Shown piece by piece: positions 55,680-64,000 of a DNA stretch of 64,000 nt. Source of the DNA: Cunninghamia lanceolata (Eukaryota > Streptophyta > Pinopsida > Cupressales > Cupressaceae). The position numbers were made by a program, and so were the translations under genes. The stretch lies in assembly GCA_027924645.1 (NCBI GenBank), contig BSBN01000233.1, positions 11,426,501 to 11,490,500 on the forward strand, in the 5' to 3' direction. The notes under the pieces were generated by a model that saw only the letters and a list, made by a program, of their open reading frames with translations, was not told the origin of the DNA and did no database searches. Position 1 is the first letter of the stretch; each line of letters opens with the position of its first letter.

Positions 55680-55996
55680 TTCTATAGTGTATATGGTTAT
55701 GAATAGTCAGCTTGCTATCTTAACTCTTAATTAAGTCATATTATCATTATTATATTGTTATTTAGTTGGTTAGGTCAGCCTAAGGCTTCTATAGGGCTAT
55801 CTAAGTTGGCCTGGGTGATATCCTAGGCATAAATAGGTATATATAGGAGGTAGTGAGTCTCATTTTAGAGGATATTGTGTATTGTGTTCTCATTGAAGAC
55901 TATTGGAGGTATCCCCCTCGAAGTGGCATATTATTATCAAGTATTTGCAGCATATTTCCTACTATATTTAGATATTGTGCAAGTTGTTTCATTACA
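55666..55996 (+). repeat. E11 3' LTR
   Basis: It starts TGTTATGCCC directly after the G-rich tract and ends GTTTCATTACA. It is very similar to the 5' LTR apart from the single rather than doubled 26-bp unit and a few substitutions. Confidence 0.93.
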
Positions 55997-56460
55997 GAAG
56001 CTGCAAAGGAAGCAAAGTCAGAAAGAGAAGAAGAGAGGGAGAGGTTTTAGAGGAAGGGGACAACAAACAAGTAGGGGACAATAGCATCATCAAGGTGAAG
56101 AGGATGGAAGTTCTAGTGGGATAGCCAATAATGATAGAGGTGGTTATCAAAATAGAGGAGGAAGGTCTAATGGAAGAGGTGGTTCATAAGGTAGAGGAAG
56201 AGGATTTGCCAGAAAATGTTTCAAATGCAATTAATATAGGCATAAGAGTTGGGAATGCTCTGAATCGTCGCAAGGAGAGTATTCAAAGTTTGAGAGAAGT
56301 AATCAAGTTCTTCATGCTAATCAAGAGAGTGTGGGATAACTAGTACACCACAAAGATGAAGAAGAATCATGAGAGTCTTTAATGCTTAAGAGGGTATTGT
56401 TGAAACCATAAAAAGAGAGTCAAGAGCCACTTCAAAGGAGAGCATTGTTCAAAACCAAGT
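55997..56460 (+). pseudogene. E10 gag, nucleocapsid part
   Basis: Gag resumes with a Lys/Arg- and Gly-rich stretch (KKRGRGFRGRGQQTSRGQ, then GRGRGFARKCFKCN). The knuckle reads CFKCN-stop-YRHKSWEC, a CCHC motif broken by a stop. Several further stops follow. The basic region and knuckle would bind the RNA genome. The first five bases repeat the E11 target site. Confidence 0.75.
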
Positions 56461-57000
56461 GTAAGTCACAAGGTAAATGTTGTCAGCTGATTATAGATAG
56501 TGGTAGCACTAATAATATTGTTGCAACTTAGATGGTAGAAAAGTTGAATCTTAAAAGGACTAAGCACCCAACTCCATATAAAGTGACTTGGTTACAAAAA
56601 GGCCATCAAATATTGGTTAGTGAGAAGGCCTATGTTGATTTTTAGATTGGTAGTTATAAGGATTGTGTTTTGTGTGATATAATGCCTATGGATGTGTGCC
56701 ATGTTTTGCTTGGAAGACTGTGGCAATTTGACAGGAAATTGGTGCATGGTGGAAAGGAGAATACTTATACCATTGAGAAGGATGAAGAAAATCATACCTT
56801 GCTGCCCATAAAGGAGAAAGAAGAGGATAGCAATAGCAACAATAGTAAGGTAATGTTGGTAAGTGGTAAAGAATTCTTGAATGATTTGAAAAATGAAGAA
56901 ATTGGTTATGCTTTGGTTCCTAAACCTAGATGTGTAATGACTTCTACAAAGTCAGAGGATTTGCCTATTGAAATACAAGAGATTTTGAATGAGAATATGG
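56461..57000 (+). pseudogene. E10 protease
   Basis: The aspartic protease active site CQLIIDSGSTNNIVAT is intact, with Asp-Ser-Gly. AYVDF-stop-IGSYKDCVLCDIMPMD and HVLLGRLWQFDRKLVHGG follow; relatives have GRPWQ, so one Pro is Leu. From 56670 the frame is open through the linker to RT (SGKEFLNDLKNEEIGYALVP). Protease would mature the polyprotein inside the particle. Confidence 0.85.
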
Positions 57001-57870
57001 ACATTGTTTCAAATGATTTTCCTAATGAATTGCCTCCTATTAGAAGCATTAGCCATCACATGGATTTGATTCCGGGTGCTAGCCTTCCAAACAAGGTTGC
57101 ATATAAGTTAACACCTATGGAAAATGAGGAGATAACAAAACAAGTGGAGGACCTTTTGAAAAAAGGATTGATAAGGGAAAGTTTAAGCCCTTGTGCTATT
57201 CCTGTAGTGTTGGTTCCAAAGAAAGGAGGGGAATGGAACATGTGTACTGATTCCAAGGCAATAAATAAAATCACAATAAGATATAGGTTTGCCATACCTA
57301 GAATTGAAGATTTAATGGATTATTTGAGTGGTTCTATGTATTTTTCTAAGATAGATTTGAAAAATGGTTATCACCAAATACAAATTAGACTGGGGGATGA
57401 ATGGAAGACAACCCTTAAAACTAGTGATGGGTTGTATGAATGGCTAGTTATGCTTTTTGGATTGTCTAATGCCCCTAGTACTTTTATGTAGTTAATGAAT
57501 GAGGTTTTAAAACCATTTATTGGTAAATTTATGGTTGTATATTTGGATGACATTTTCGTGTTTAGCATGTCCAAAGAAGAGCATATAGATCATTTGAGGT
57601 AGGTTATGAGAAGGTTACATGAAGAAAAGTTGTAGATCAATTTAAAGAAGTGTGTGTTTATGCAGACTGAGTTGGTTTACTTAGGTTTTGTGGTATCAAA
57701 AGAAGGGCTAAAAATGGATAAGGAGAATGTTGAAGCCATACTTGATTGGCCATCACCAAGAAGTGTCATGGAGGTAAGGAGTTTTCATGATCTTTCTAGT
57801 TTTTATAGAAAGTTTATAAGAAATTTCAGTCATGTTATAGCACCTATTTTGGAGACTATTAAAGGATAGA
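57001..57870 (+). pseudogene. E10 reverse transcriptase
   Basis: PPIRSISHHMDLIPGASLPN leads in. KGLIRESLSPCAIPVVLVPK, AIPRIEDLMDYLSGSMYFSK, IDLKNGYHQIQIRLGDEWKT and LFGLSNAPSTFM-stop are fingers and palm. The catalytic box [10 protein letters not shown] is intact. [20 protein letters not shown] and [18 protein letters not shown] form the thumb and connection. Stops at 57488, 57599, 57632 and 57867 are all TAG. Typical chromovirus RT. Confidence 0.92.
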
Positions 57871-58322
57871 AAAGACTATTTGTTTGGACCAAGGAGGCAG
57901 AAGAAGATTTTAGATTTCTCAAGCAGAAGGTGAGTGAATAGCCCATACTTGCTTTGCCTAATTTTGATAAAGTGTTTCAAGTTGAGTGTGATGCTAGTGG
58001 TTTGGCTATTGGGGCAGTCCTAAGTCAAGAGGGAAAACCGATTGCATATTTTAGTGAGAAATTAAATGAGGCAAAGGGAAAGTATTCTTCTTATGATATG
58101 GAGTTTTATGCTTTGGTTTAGTCCCTCAAGAAATGGAGACATTGTCTATTGCCAAAAGAGTTCATTGTGTATATAGATAACCATGCTTTGGAGTTTATCA
58201 ACATCCAACACAAATTGAATCAAAGGCATGCTAAATGGGTTGAATATATTTAGAGTTTTCATTTCATTCTGAAGCATAAAAGTGGTCAAATGAATAGAGT
58301 TGATGATGTTTTAAGTAGGAAG
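57871..58322 (+). pseudogene. E10 RNase H
   Basis: All four acidic positions can be traced: [16 protein letters not shown] (Asp), [11 protein letters not shown] (Glu), FIVYIDNHALEF (Asp) and MNRVDDVLSRK (Asp). HAKWVEYI-stop-SFHFILKHKSG lies between. Stops at 57938, 58119 and 58250 are TAG, where relatives have Gln. The domain would digest the RNA template. Confidence 0.88.
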
Positions 58323-59680
58323 AGTTTATTGTTGAGTGAAATACAAACTAACAGTGTGGGGTTTGAAAGTTTGAAAGAGTTGTATGCAGAATATGCAGAG
58401 TTTGGAGAAGCATTTGTAGCTTGCAATGATCCTATTAGTCAGAATAGAGAGCCATGGACAGATTACATGATTCAAGAAGGTTTGTTGTTTAAGGAAAACA
58501 AGTTGTGTATTCCTGAGGCTCCATGAGAGATAATTTGTTGAAGGAAAAACATAGTGGTAGTCTTGTTGGTCACTTTGGATAGGACAAAACTTTTCTACAA
58601 TTGAGCACTCATTATTATTGGCCAAAGATGAAGGCATATGTGAAAAGATATGTGGAAAGGTACAGAATTTGTCAACATGCTAAGGGAAGAAGTCAAAATG
58701 TTGGGCTCTATCAGCCATTACTAGTTCCAACCAGACCTTAGGATTTGGTGAGTATGGATTTTGTTTTGGGTTTGCCTCATACACAAACGGGTAATGATTC
58801 AATCTTTTTTGTAGTAGATTGATTTTACAAAATGGTGCATTTTATACCATGTAAGAAGACTAGTGATGCCACTAACATTGCCAATTTGTTATTTAAAGAA
58901 GTTGTAAGGCTACATGGTATTCCTAGGAGTATAATTTCTGATAAGGATACTAAGTTTGTGGGTCATTTTTGGAGGACTCTATGGAGGAAATTGGGCACAA
59001 ATCTAAATTTTAGTTCTGCTTATCATCCACAAATGGATGGTCAGACCGAGGTTGTTAATAGAAGCATTGGAAATTTGTTAAATTGTCTTATTGGTAGTTC
59101 ACCAAGAAGTTGGGATCTCATGTTAGCACAAGCTGAATTTGCATATAATGATTCCCCAAATAAAAGCACAGGTTTCAGTCCTTTCTATGTGGTGTATGGT
59201 ATGCATCCAAGAGGTGTATTTAAAATTTGTGATCTTGCTAGAATGGAGAAGAGGAGTGCAAATGGGGAAGAATTTGTTCAATTCATTCATGACATTCAAG
59301 AGAAAGTGAAGCATAACATTGAGGACAACAATCTGTAGTACAAAAAGCATGTTGATCAGAAGAAAGAGCTGTCGTTTTAGGTTGGATACCTTGTATTGGC
59401 ACATCTTTGAAAGGAGAGATTTCCTACAGGAACATACAATAAATTTTAGATGAAGAAGATTGGTCCATGCCAAATCCTTATGAAGGTTTCTGCCAATGCT
59501 TATGAGATATCACTACCTGCAGAGTTGAATATATCTCCCATTTTTAATGTAGCAGATTTATATCCATACAAAGGGGATAAAGAGAAAGATGAAGCTGAAG
59601 TAGCTGATTCATGTCATGAAGAACAATCTAGAATAGTTATTGCTCAACCACAAATTAAATTCATTCTAGATAAATAATTG
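58323..59680 (+). pseudogene. E10 integrase
   Basis: After a linker (LKELYAEYAEFGEAFVACND), a frameshift near 58527 leads to the zinc region: KHSG...VGHFG, YYWPKMKAYVKRYVERYRIC, QHAKGRSQ. One Cys of HHCC is Tyr (YRIC for CxxC). The core shows SMDFVLGLPHTQTG (Asp), GIPRSIISDKDTKFVGHF (Asp) and HPQMDGQTEVVNRSIGNL (Glu), so the DDE triad is kept. AEFAYNDSPNKSTGFSPF and the GPCQILMKVSANAYEISLP C-terminal fold follow. Stops at 58741, 58822, 59337, 59380 and 59410 break it. Confidence 0.88.
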
Positions 59681-59845
59681 CTAAAGAAGACCCAGAAGCA
59701 TGAGTACTTCAAGTATCTCGTCAAATGGAATAATCATCAGGTTTAAGATGCTTCATTGCTCATTGAGGAGGAGATTATCAAGCAGGGTCATTTTGTAGAA
59801 AACCTCATGAACAAGAGCTCATGATTTCTTTCCTCTTGAGGAGTT
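59681..59845 (+). pseudogene. E10 chromodomain-like C-terminus
   Basis: KKTQKHEYFKYLVKWNNHQV-stop-DASLLIEEEIIKQG follows the chromodomain pattern (Y-x-x-YLVKW...DASW...E), with Trp of DASW changed to Leu and one TAG. In chromoviruses this module reads histone marks and steers integration. It ends NLMNKSS and a stop near 59823, 20 bases before the LTR. Confidence 0.75.
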
Positions 59846-60742
59846 TGATGCAGGGGCATCTTGTCCTATGATTTTAGTTTTATTCTTTTTGTAGGTTTTG
59901 TTCTTTTGTTAGCTTTTGTAGATGGATTTTTTCCTTCTATTGTCTTTTGTAAACTCCTATTCCTTGTAAAGCTAAATATACTAAGGAGTTCCTGTTGCCT
60001 TGTGTTTTCTGCTCCTATTGCTTGTTGGAGAATTGAGCTCTATTTTAGAAGTTTCTTGTCACCAAAAGAAACAATGTAGCTTATTTCAATTGTGTGACAG
60101 GAAATTGGTTTGTAGGGTCTTTCATCTTCTATCGATCGTTTCACTACCAAAACAAACAAAATAATTTGCTAATAGTTGGACTGTTCGTAGAAGGAAATGA
60201 GGAATCTTTGGCCGATGATTTGATGATAGTTGGAGAAGGCAGTAAAGAATATAGGCATGTAACCGATCAGTTAGAAAAAGGAGAAGAAACATAGAGGAAA
60301 ATGAATTGACTGCAGTTATGAAGAATATTGGCCGATAGTTAAAGTAGAAGACTCTCGAATGTTGTAGAAGATGAAATGACAACTGGGAAATCAGGCATAG
60401 AGGATAATATGAATGGACATATTTGTGAAGAGGAGGTTAGAGATAGAAATAGGAGAACAAAAGAGAAATTCATGGGGGAAGTGAAATGACAGGAAGGTAG
60501 CAAATAGATTAGAGTTAGGAAGAAACAGTTTGTATGTAGTTAGAAGAGGTCGATTGTGTGGCCATTAGCTTGGTTTTTGTAATGCTTTGTTCATGGAATA
60601 GAATATCGAGGATTAGAGAGTTTACATGATTCATGTCTTTTCAGATAATCATTGAGTAATCTCTTGTCATTAATTCTATATCTCTATTTTATTTAAGGTC
60701 ATTGTATTGTTGTGTGAATCTATGACTAGCAAGGCTCCATCA
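59846..60742 (+). repeat. E10 3' LTR
   Basis: It starts TGATGCAGGGGCATC after a purine-rich TTGAGGAGTT and ends GCAAGGCTCCATCA. The small plus-strand frames inside (59861, 60094) are LTR sequence, not genes. Confidence 0.93.
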
Positions 60743-62564
60743 TTTTCACACAAAGCTATGAAATTATGTAAAAATTTTAGATGAAAATAAATATGTACTT
60801 TAATAGGAATGAAATATCTGAAATGAAATATATTTAGAATGAATGCAATGAAACAACACCAACTTATGTTTGTTTATGCATCTAAAATGCTCACTTTTTT
60901 CACTTTTTTCAATGCAAATGCAAAAAATATGTAATGAAATTAGGAAAATGATGAGGGACAAAAAATTAAAACCTTTTAGTTAGTCCAATGATGCAGAAAT
61001 TTTTTTCACAGCACACCAATCTTGCAATTCTAGATGAAAGATTAGCCAAAATGTAGTAGAAATGCAAGAATTTTTGAAAATTCTAATAATGAAATTAAGG
61101 CATGAAGGTATGCAAAATTATGAATGAATGGAATCTAATCAAACTTAATATGTAAAATAACTCAGATCAGATTTGAAAATGATGCTAAAATCCTATAATG
61201 TTCAATGCAAGTGTAATTTTAAGGAAATATGAATGAATATGCCTCTTTTTGTTGAAATACACAATGTGTAAATACAAAATTTGAAATGTAAATGCAAAGA
61301 CACACTATGATGAAAAACTATAGTCAAAGATTAGATTTGAATAAGTGTGAAAATAAGTAATAAAATCTGAAACAAGATTTTAATTACAAACCCTAGCTTT
61401 TGAAAATACTAGGTTATATAAAAAATGCAAAATTTCAAGGAAACCCTAGCAAATAAACTATGTAAATGCAAGGTAAATGATTATGAAATGATGAATTGCT
61501 GTAATTTATGTTATATCTGATGTAAATATCAGATATTTAAATGATTTAGATAAAATGCAATGAAAATAGTGCAAACTATGCCTAAATGCAAGCCTAGGAT
61601 GCTTATTTTTTTGAATTTTTTAATTTTTATGCAAGATTTTCATATGTATGATATGTATGAATACAAATCTGATGTACAACACTCAACAAGGTGCAAAATT
61701 CAATAAAAACATGAGTTCACCAAAATGTTATGTAGAAAAAGAGGGATTTGGTAATGAGGTTGATAGTTTAGTGAGATCCTCCTTTTGCTACATACATTCA
61801 TGAACATTAAACCAAGTTGAATCACAAATTTTGCAAGAGGAATCAGCTATAGGTTTGGTGTCACTTGAAATGATAAGGAAACTTGGAATTTGTTGATTAA
61901 TTTGTTAAACCTTAGTCTGATTAAGACAAAAACCTTAATTATGCAAAATCATACACAAATGGACAAAACCTAACAAATGCTCACACAAGAAGACACTAAA
62001 TGTAGATTAGATATATACCAAATTTGGGTTTTGGAAGGTGGAAACTTCATGGACAAAAGAGTGAGCACCCTTTTCCAATGCAATTTTTTTTCTGAGGGGT
62101 TCTTGATATTTTCTACTACAGACTGCAACAACTTTAGAGATTCCTAACAATGTTAAATTAAGGGACAAAAGAGTAGGCACCCTTGTACTTTTATGGTTAT
62201 TTTATGTTGTTTTCTTTAGATCTAGATTCTTCTAGCTCCACACCAACCTCCTGCAAATCCTCTCCATAGAATCTGACACCTGTAACCCACAATCACAAGA
62301 GAGGGGTTGGGGGTTGTGGCGTTTAGGAGCTTACCTTGGTCAAGCCTCAGAATGGCATTCAAGCCTTCCAACATCATTGTTAGATAGAGAGTGTGTGTCC
62401 TTGTAAGACTGAGGAAAAAGTAACGATATGATAAATGATTTAAACACAAAGTAAATGTCACCTCAAAGGTGAAGCTCTCATGGGGAGATGAAGATATTTC
62501 ATGCCATGAGGGGATGGATTGATGAAGATAAATCTACAAAAAAATGAAAAAACACAACACAATA
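60743..62564 (+). other. unassigned AT-rich DNA right of E10
   Basis: No domain or long frame. The stretch 60743-61700 is A-rich with ATGAAAT/ATGCAA words, like old retrotransposon leader DNA. The stretch 61980-62560 contains a twice-repeated word around ACAAAAGAGTRRGCACCCTT (62054 and 62166). The 79-codon minus frame at 62222-62461 has no motif. It shares a 20-base word with 52453 on the other side of E10. Confidence 0.5.
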
Positions 62565-62803
62565 TGGTTGCAAGTATGTACCTAATTAGTGTTGTCATTG
62601 ATGTCAACATATCCTTGTTGTCATTAGTGTCAACTATATCTTATTCTTTTACTTGTTTTGAAGACTTGTATGTTGAGGATATTGAGAAAATTAGCCTCTC
62701 AAGAAGAAATAATTGAGTTACAGAGAAGTGTAGTATAGACAGTGAGTTGTATGATGAAGAACAGTCTGGTAAATTGCTCCACATTTATTTCTTATTAAAG
62801 ATG
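62565..62803 (+). repeat. E12: fragment of an E4-type LTR
   Basis: TGGTTGCAAGTATGTACCTA, GATGTCAACATATCCTTGTT and TGTTGAGGATATTGAGAAAA follow the start of the E4 LTRs for about 130 bases, then drift. It ends CTTATTAAAGATG (E4: CTCATTAAGATATG) where E13 begins. No primer site or body is visible, so it is the start of an LTR cut by E13. Confidence 0.75.
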
Positions 62804-64000
62804 TGTTGTGTGGTTACACAACATGCCCCATTTTGCATTATCAAAACAGGGACCCAACTTTTGGCTTGGCTTGTGTTGTCTGTTTTCTGGCGGTTTGGTA
62901 AAAATGAGTCAGGTGCATCATCACCATGAAGGTCAGGATGAGGTTGGTCATCATCATGAGGTCAGTTTGTCAAAGTTCATATTTTGTTTCTATGACCTCA
63001 TATTTAGAAAGAGCTTGAAATTCCATGCAGGTTTCCCTTTTACATCACCTGAAAATTCATCCATATGAGGGAGTTATGCACAGTCAAAGTTTTGGTCAAA
63101 CCTGATAATCGCAAGTGATCATCATATTTTTATCCTGTCATGTTGTCAAGATCATCATGATCTTGTTTGTCTACCCGATATTTCGTAATGTCCTCCTACC
63201 GAGAAATATGACCTTTTGCTAATATCCTGATGACGTCATCCTAACCTGATAAACGAAGAAGCAAATATCAGGATGACATCATCATCACATTTCCCTTCGG
63301 CAGGATATTTTCCAAAACCATGATCCAGTTCGCGAATATGACGATGACGTCATGTTCTAAGTTTAACAAAAGCCCCGGATATCCTGATGATCATCATCAT
63401 CCTGATCTTTCGAGAGGGTTACCTTGGCCGCAAAGGGGTCATATTACATTCACCACTTGATCATCTTCCTTAGGTGACCCGATATTACATTTATCCCCTG
63501 ATCTTAACTAAACATGACGGTGACATCATCTTTTGCATTTTAATGAAGCCCAGATATGACGATGACATCACCATCATATTCCTTTCCTCAGCAGCAGGAT
63601 CATATTTCATATCCTCCTATTTTCCTTCGACATGATGATGATGATGATGTCATTCTTTTCCCCAATATACAGAAGTGAAACATGACGGTGACGTCATCAG
63701 GACATTCGGAAGGGGGAGCATCATATTTCCAAAATATCATGCAGACGAAAGTTTTAAGTCTTGCTATCGGGCTTATCTTGAGTTATCATGCCGATAGAAC
63801 ATGTCTTCCCGATGGATGGACATCATCATGATTTTTGGCGTCGGTATAAGTTTAGCCGTCGGCCTAAGGTAAAATTTGTCATCCCGACCATGTGTAGTCA
63901 CGCTGATACATACATGATCATATTTGGAGCCCGATTGCCTGTAGCTGCATATTTTGAGGCCTGTTTAATAAAACGTTTTACTTCCTGTTGTTTATCCACA
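62804..64000 (+). mobile_element. E13: 5' part of a third E6-family copy
   Basis: It begins with the same 20-base hairpin as E6. GCCCCATTTTG, GGGACCCAACTTTTGG, a block ending TCATCATGAGGTCAGTTTGT and GGTCAAACCTGATAA follow E6 in order. It continues with a palindrome cluster and leaves the window before any ORF. The preceding five bases are AGATG; the other flank is outside. Confidence 0.8.
63231..63696 (+). promoter_or_regulatory. TGACGTCA-type palindrome cluster in E13
   Basis: Seven sites in 466 bp. TGACGTCA: 63231-63238, 63345-63352, 63689-63696. TGACATCA: 63274-63281, 63521-63528, 63563-63570. TGATGTCA: 63645-63652. Four are preceded by a further TGACG half-site seven bases upstream (ATGACGRTGACRTCA), resembling the paired TGACG layout of plant as-1 elements. 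Confidence 0.6.

Larger units (their letters stand above)
54203..55996 (+). mobile_element. E11: 1.8-kb non-autonomous LTR retrotransposon
   Basis: LTRs (351 and 331 bp) with TGTTA...ATTACA ends bound 1.1 kb. The flanks are GAAGC at 54198-54202 and 55997-56001, a perfect five-base target duplication inside E10 gag. It has a primer site (11 of 12 matches to the initiator-Met complement), a polypurine tract (AAAGGTGGGGGG, 55652-55663) and one ORF. No protease, RT or integrase is present, so it must borrow them. Gag-like small elements of this kind are known in plants. Confidence 0.92.
52495..60742 (+). mobile_element. E10: chromovirus (Ty3/gypsy) with chromodomain, split by E11
   Basis: Direct LTRs of 898 and 897 bp with TGATG...CATCA ends bound gag, protease, RT, RNase H, integrase and a C-terminal chromodomain-like module. 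The flanks are TTTTA and TTTTC, a target duplication with one mismatch. The primer site is a perfect initiator-Met match. Without E11 it is about 6.45 kb. All genes carry stops, so it could not move by itself. Confidence 0.92.

Noticed and set aside
62760..63068. Plus-strand frames at the E13 start as genes
   Set aside because: They lie across the terminal hairpin and conserved 5' non-coding block of the E6 family.

Overview
The window is nuclear DNA of a seed plant with a large, repeat-filled genome (a gymnosperm would fit, but this is an inference). No host gene, tRNA, rRNA or CRISPR array was found. Nearly everything is LTR retrotransposons nested in one another and decayed by stop codons and frameshifts. 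Element labels E1-E13 are mine. Family names rest on motifs read by eye; no database search was run.

Layout. E1 (1-4149, minus) is the 5' part of a Ty1/copia-like element. E2 (plus) is the oldest host, a Ty3/gypsy element of the Tat type. It is cut into pieces at 4150-4729, 13842-15035, 27984-28835 and 35527 to about 46140, which read in order gag, protease, G-patch, reverse transcriptase (RT), two RNase H domains, integrase, tail, an antisense plant-mobile-domain pseudogene and an LTR. Inserted in E2 are E1; E3 (4730-13841, minus, a non-autonomous Tat-like element with gag ends and a G-patch but no pol); E4 (15036-27983, plus, Ty1/copia with all domains); and E6 (28836-35521, minus). E4 was itself cut by E5 (16561-21869), a chromovirus-type element reduced to gag and protease.

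Right part. E8 (46141-48504) is a second Tat-type tail plus LTR, joined to E9 (48505-51430, minus), a truncated relative of E6. E10 (52495-60742, plus) is a decayed chromovirus with two LTRs, all pol domains and a chromodomain. Its gag is split by E11 (54203-55996), a 1.8-kb non-autonomous LTR element with a perfect 5-bp target duplication. E12 (62565-62803) is a fragment of an E4-type LTR, and E13 (62804 to the window end) is the start of a third E6-family copy.

Most unusual: the E6/E9/E13 family. E6 is a 6,686-bp unit with a perfect 5-bp target duplication and TG...CA ends, yet I found no second terminal repeat, primer-binding site or polypurine tract. It encodes an unrecognised protein of about 1,400 codons, has a TATA box downstream of that ORF, starts with a perfect 8-bp hairpin, and carries clusters of near-palindromic TGACGTCA-type sites. 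A giant solo LTR with an ORF in its U3 region is one reading. A second novelty is a hairpin element of about 80 bp with paired base changes, present four times in Tat-type tails.
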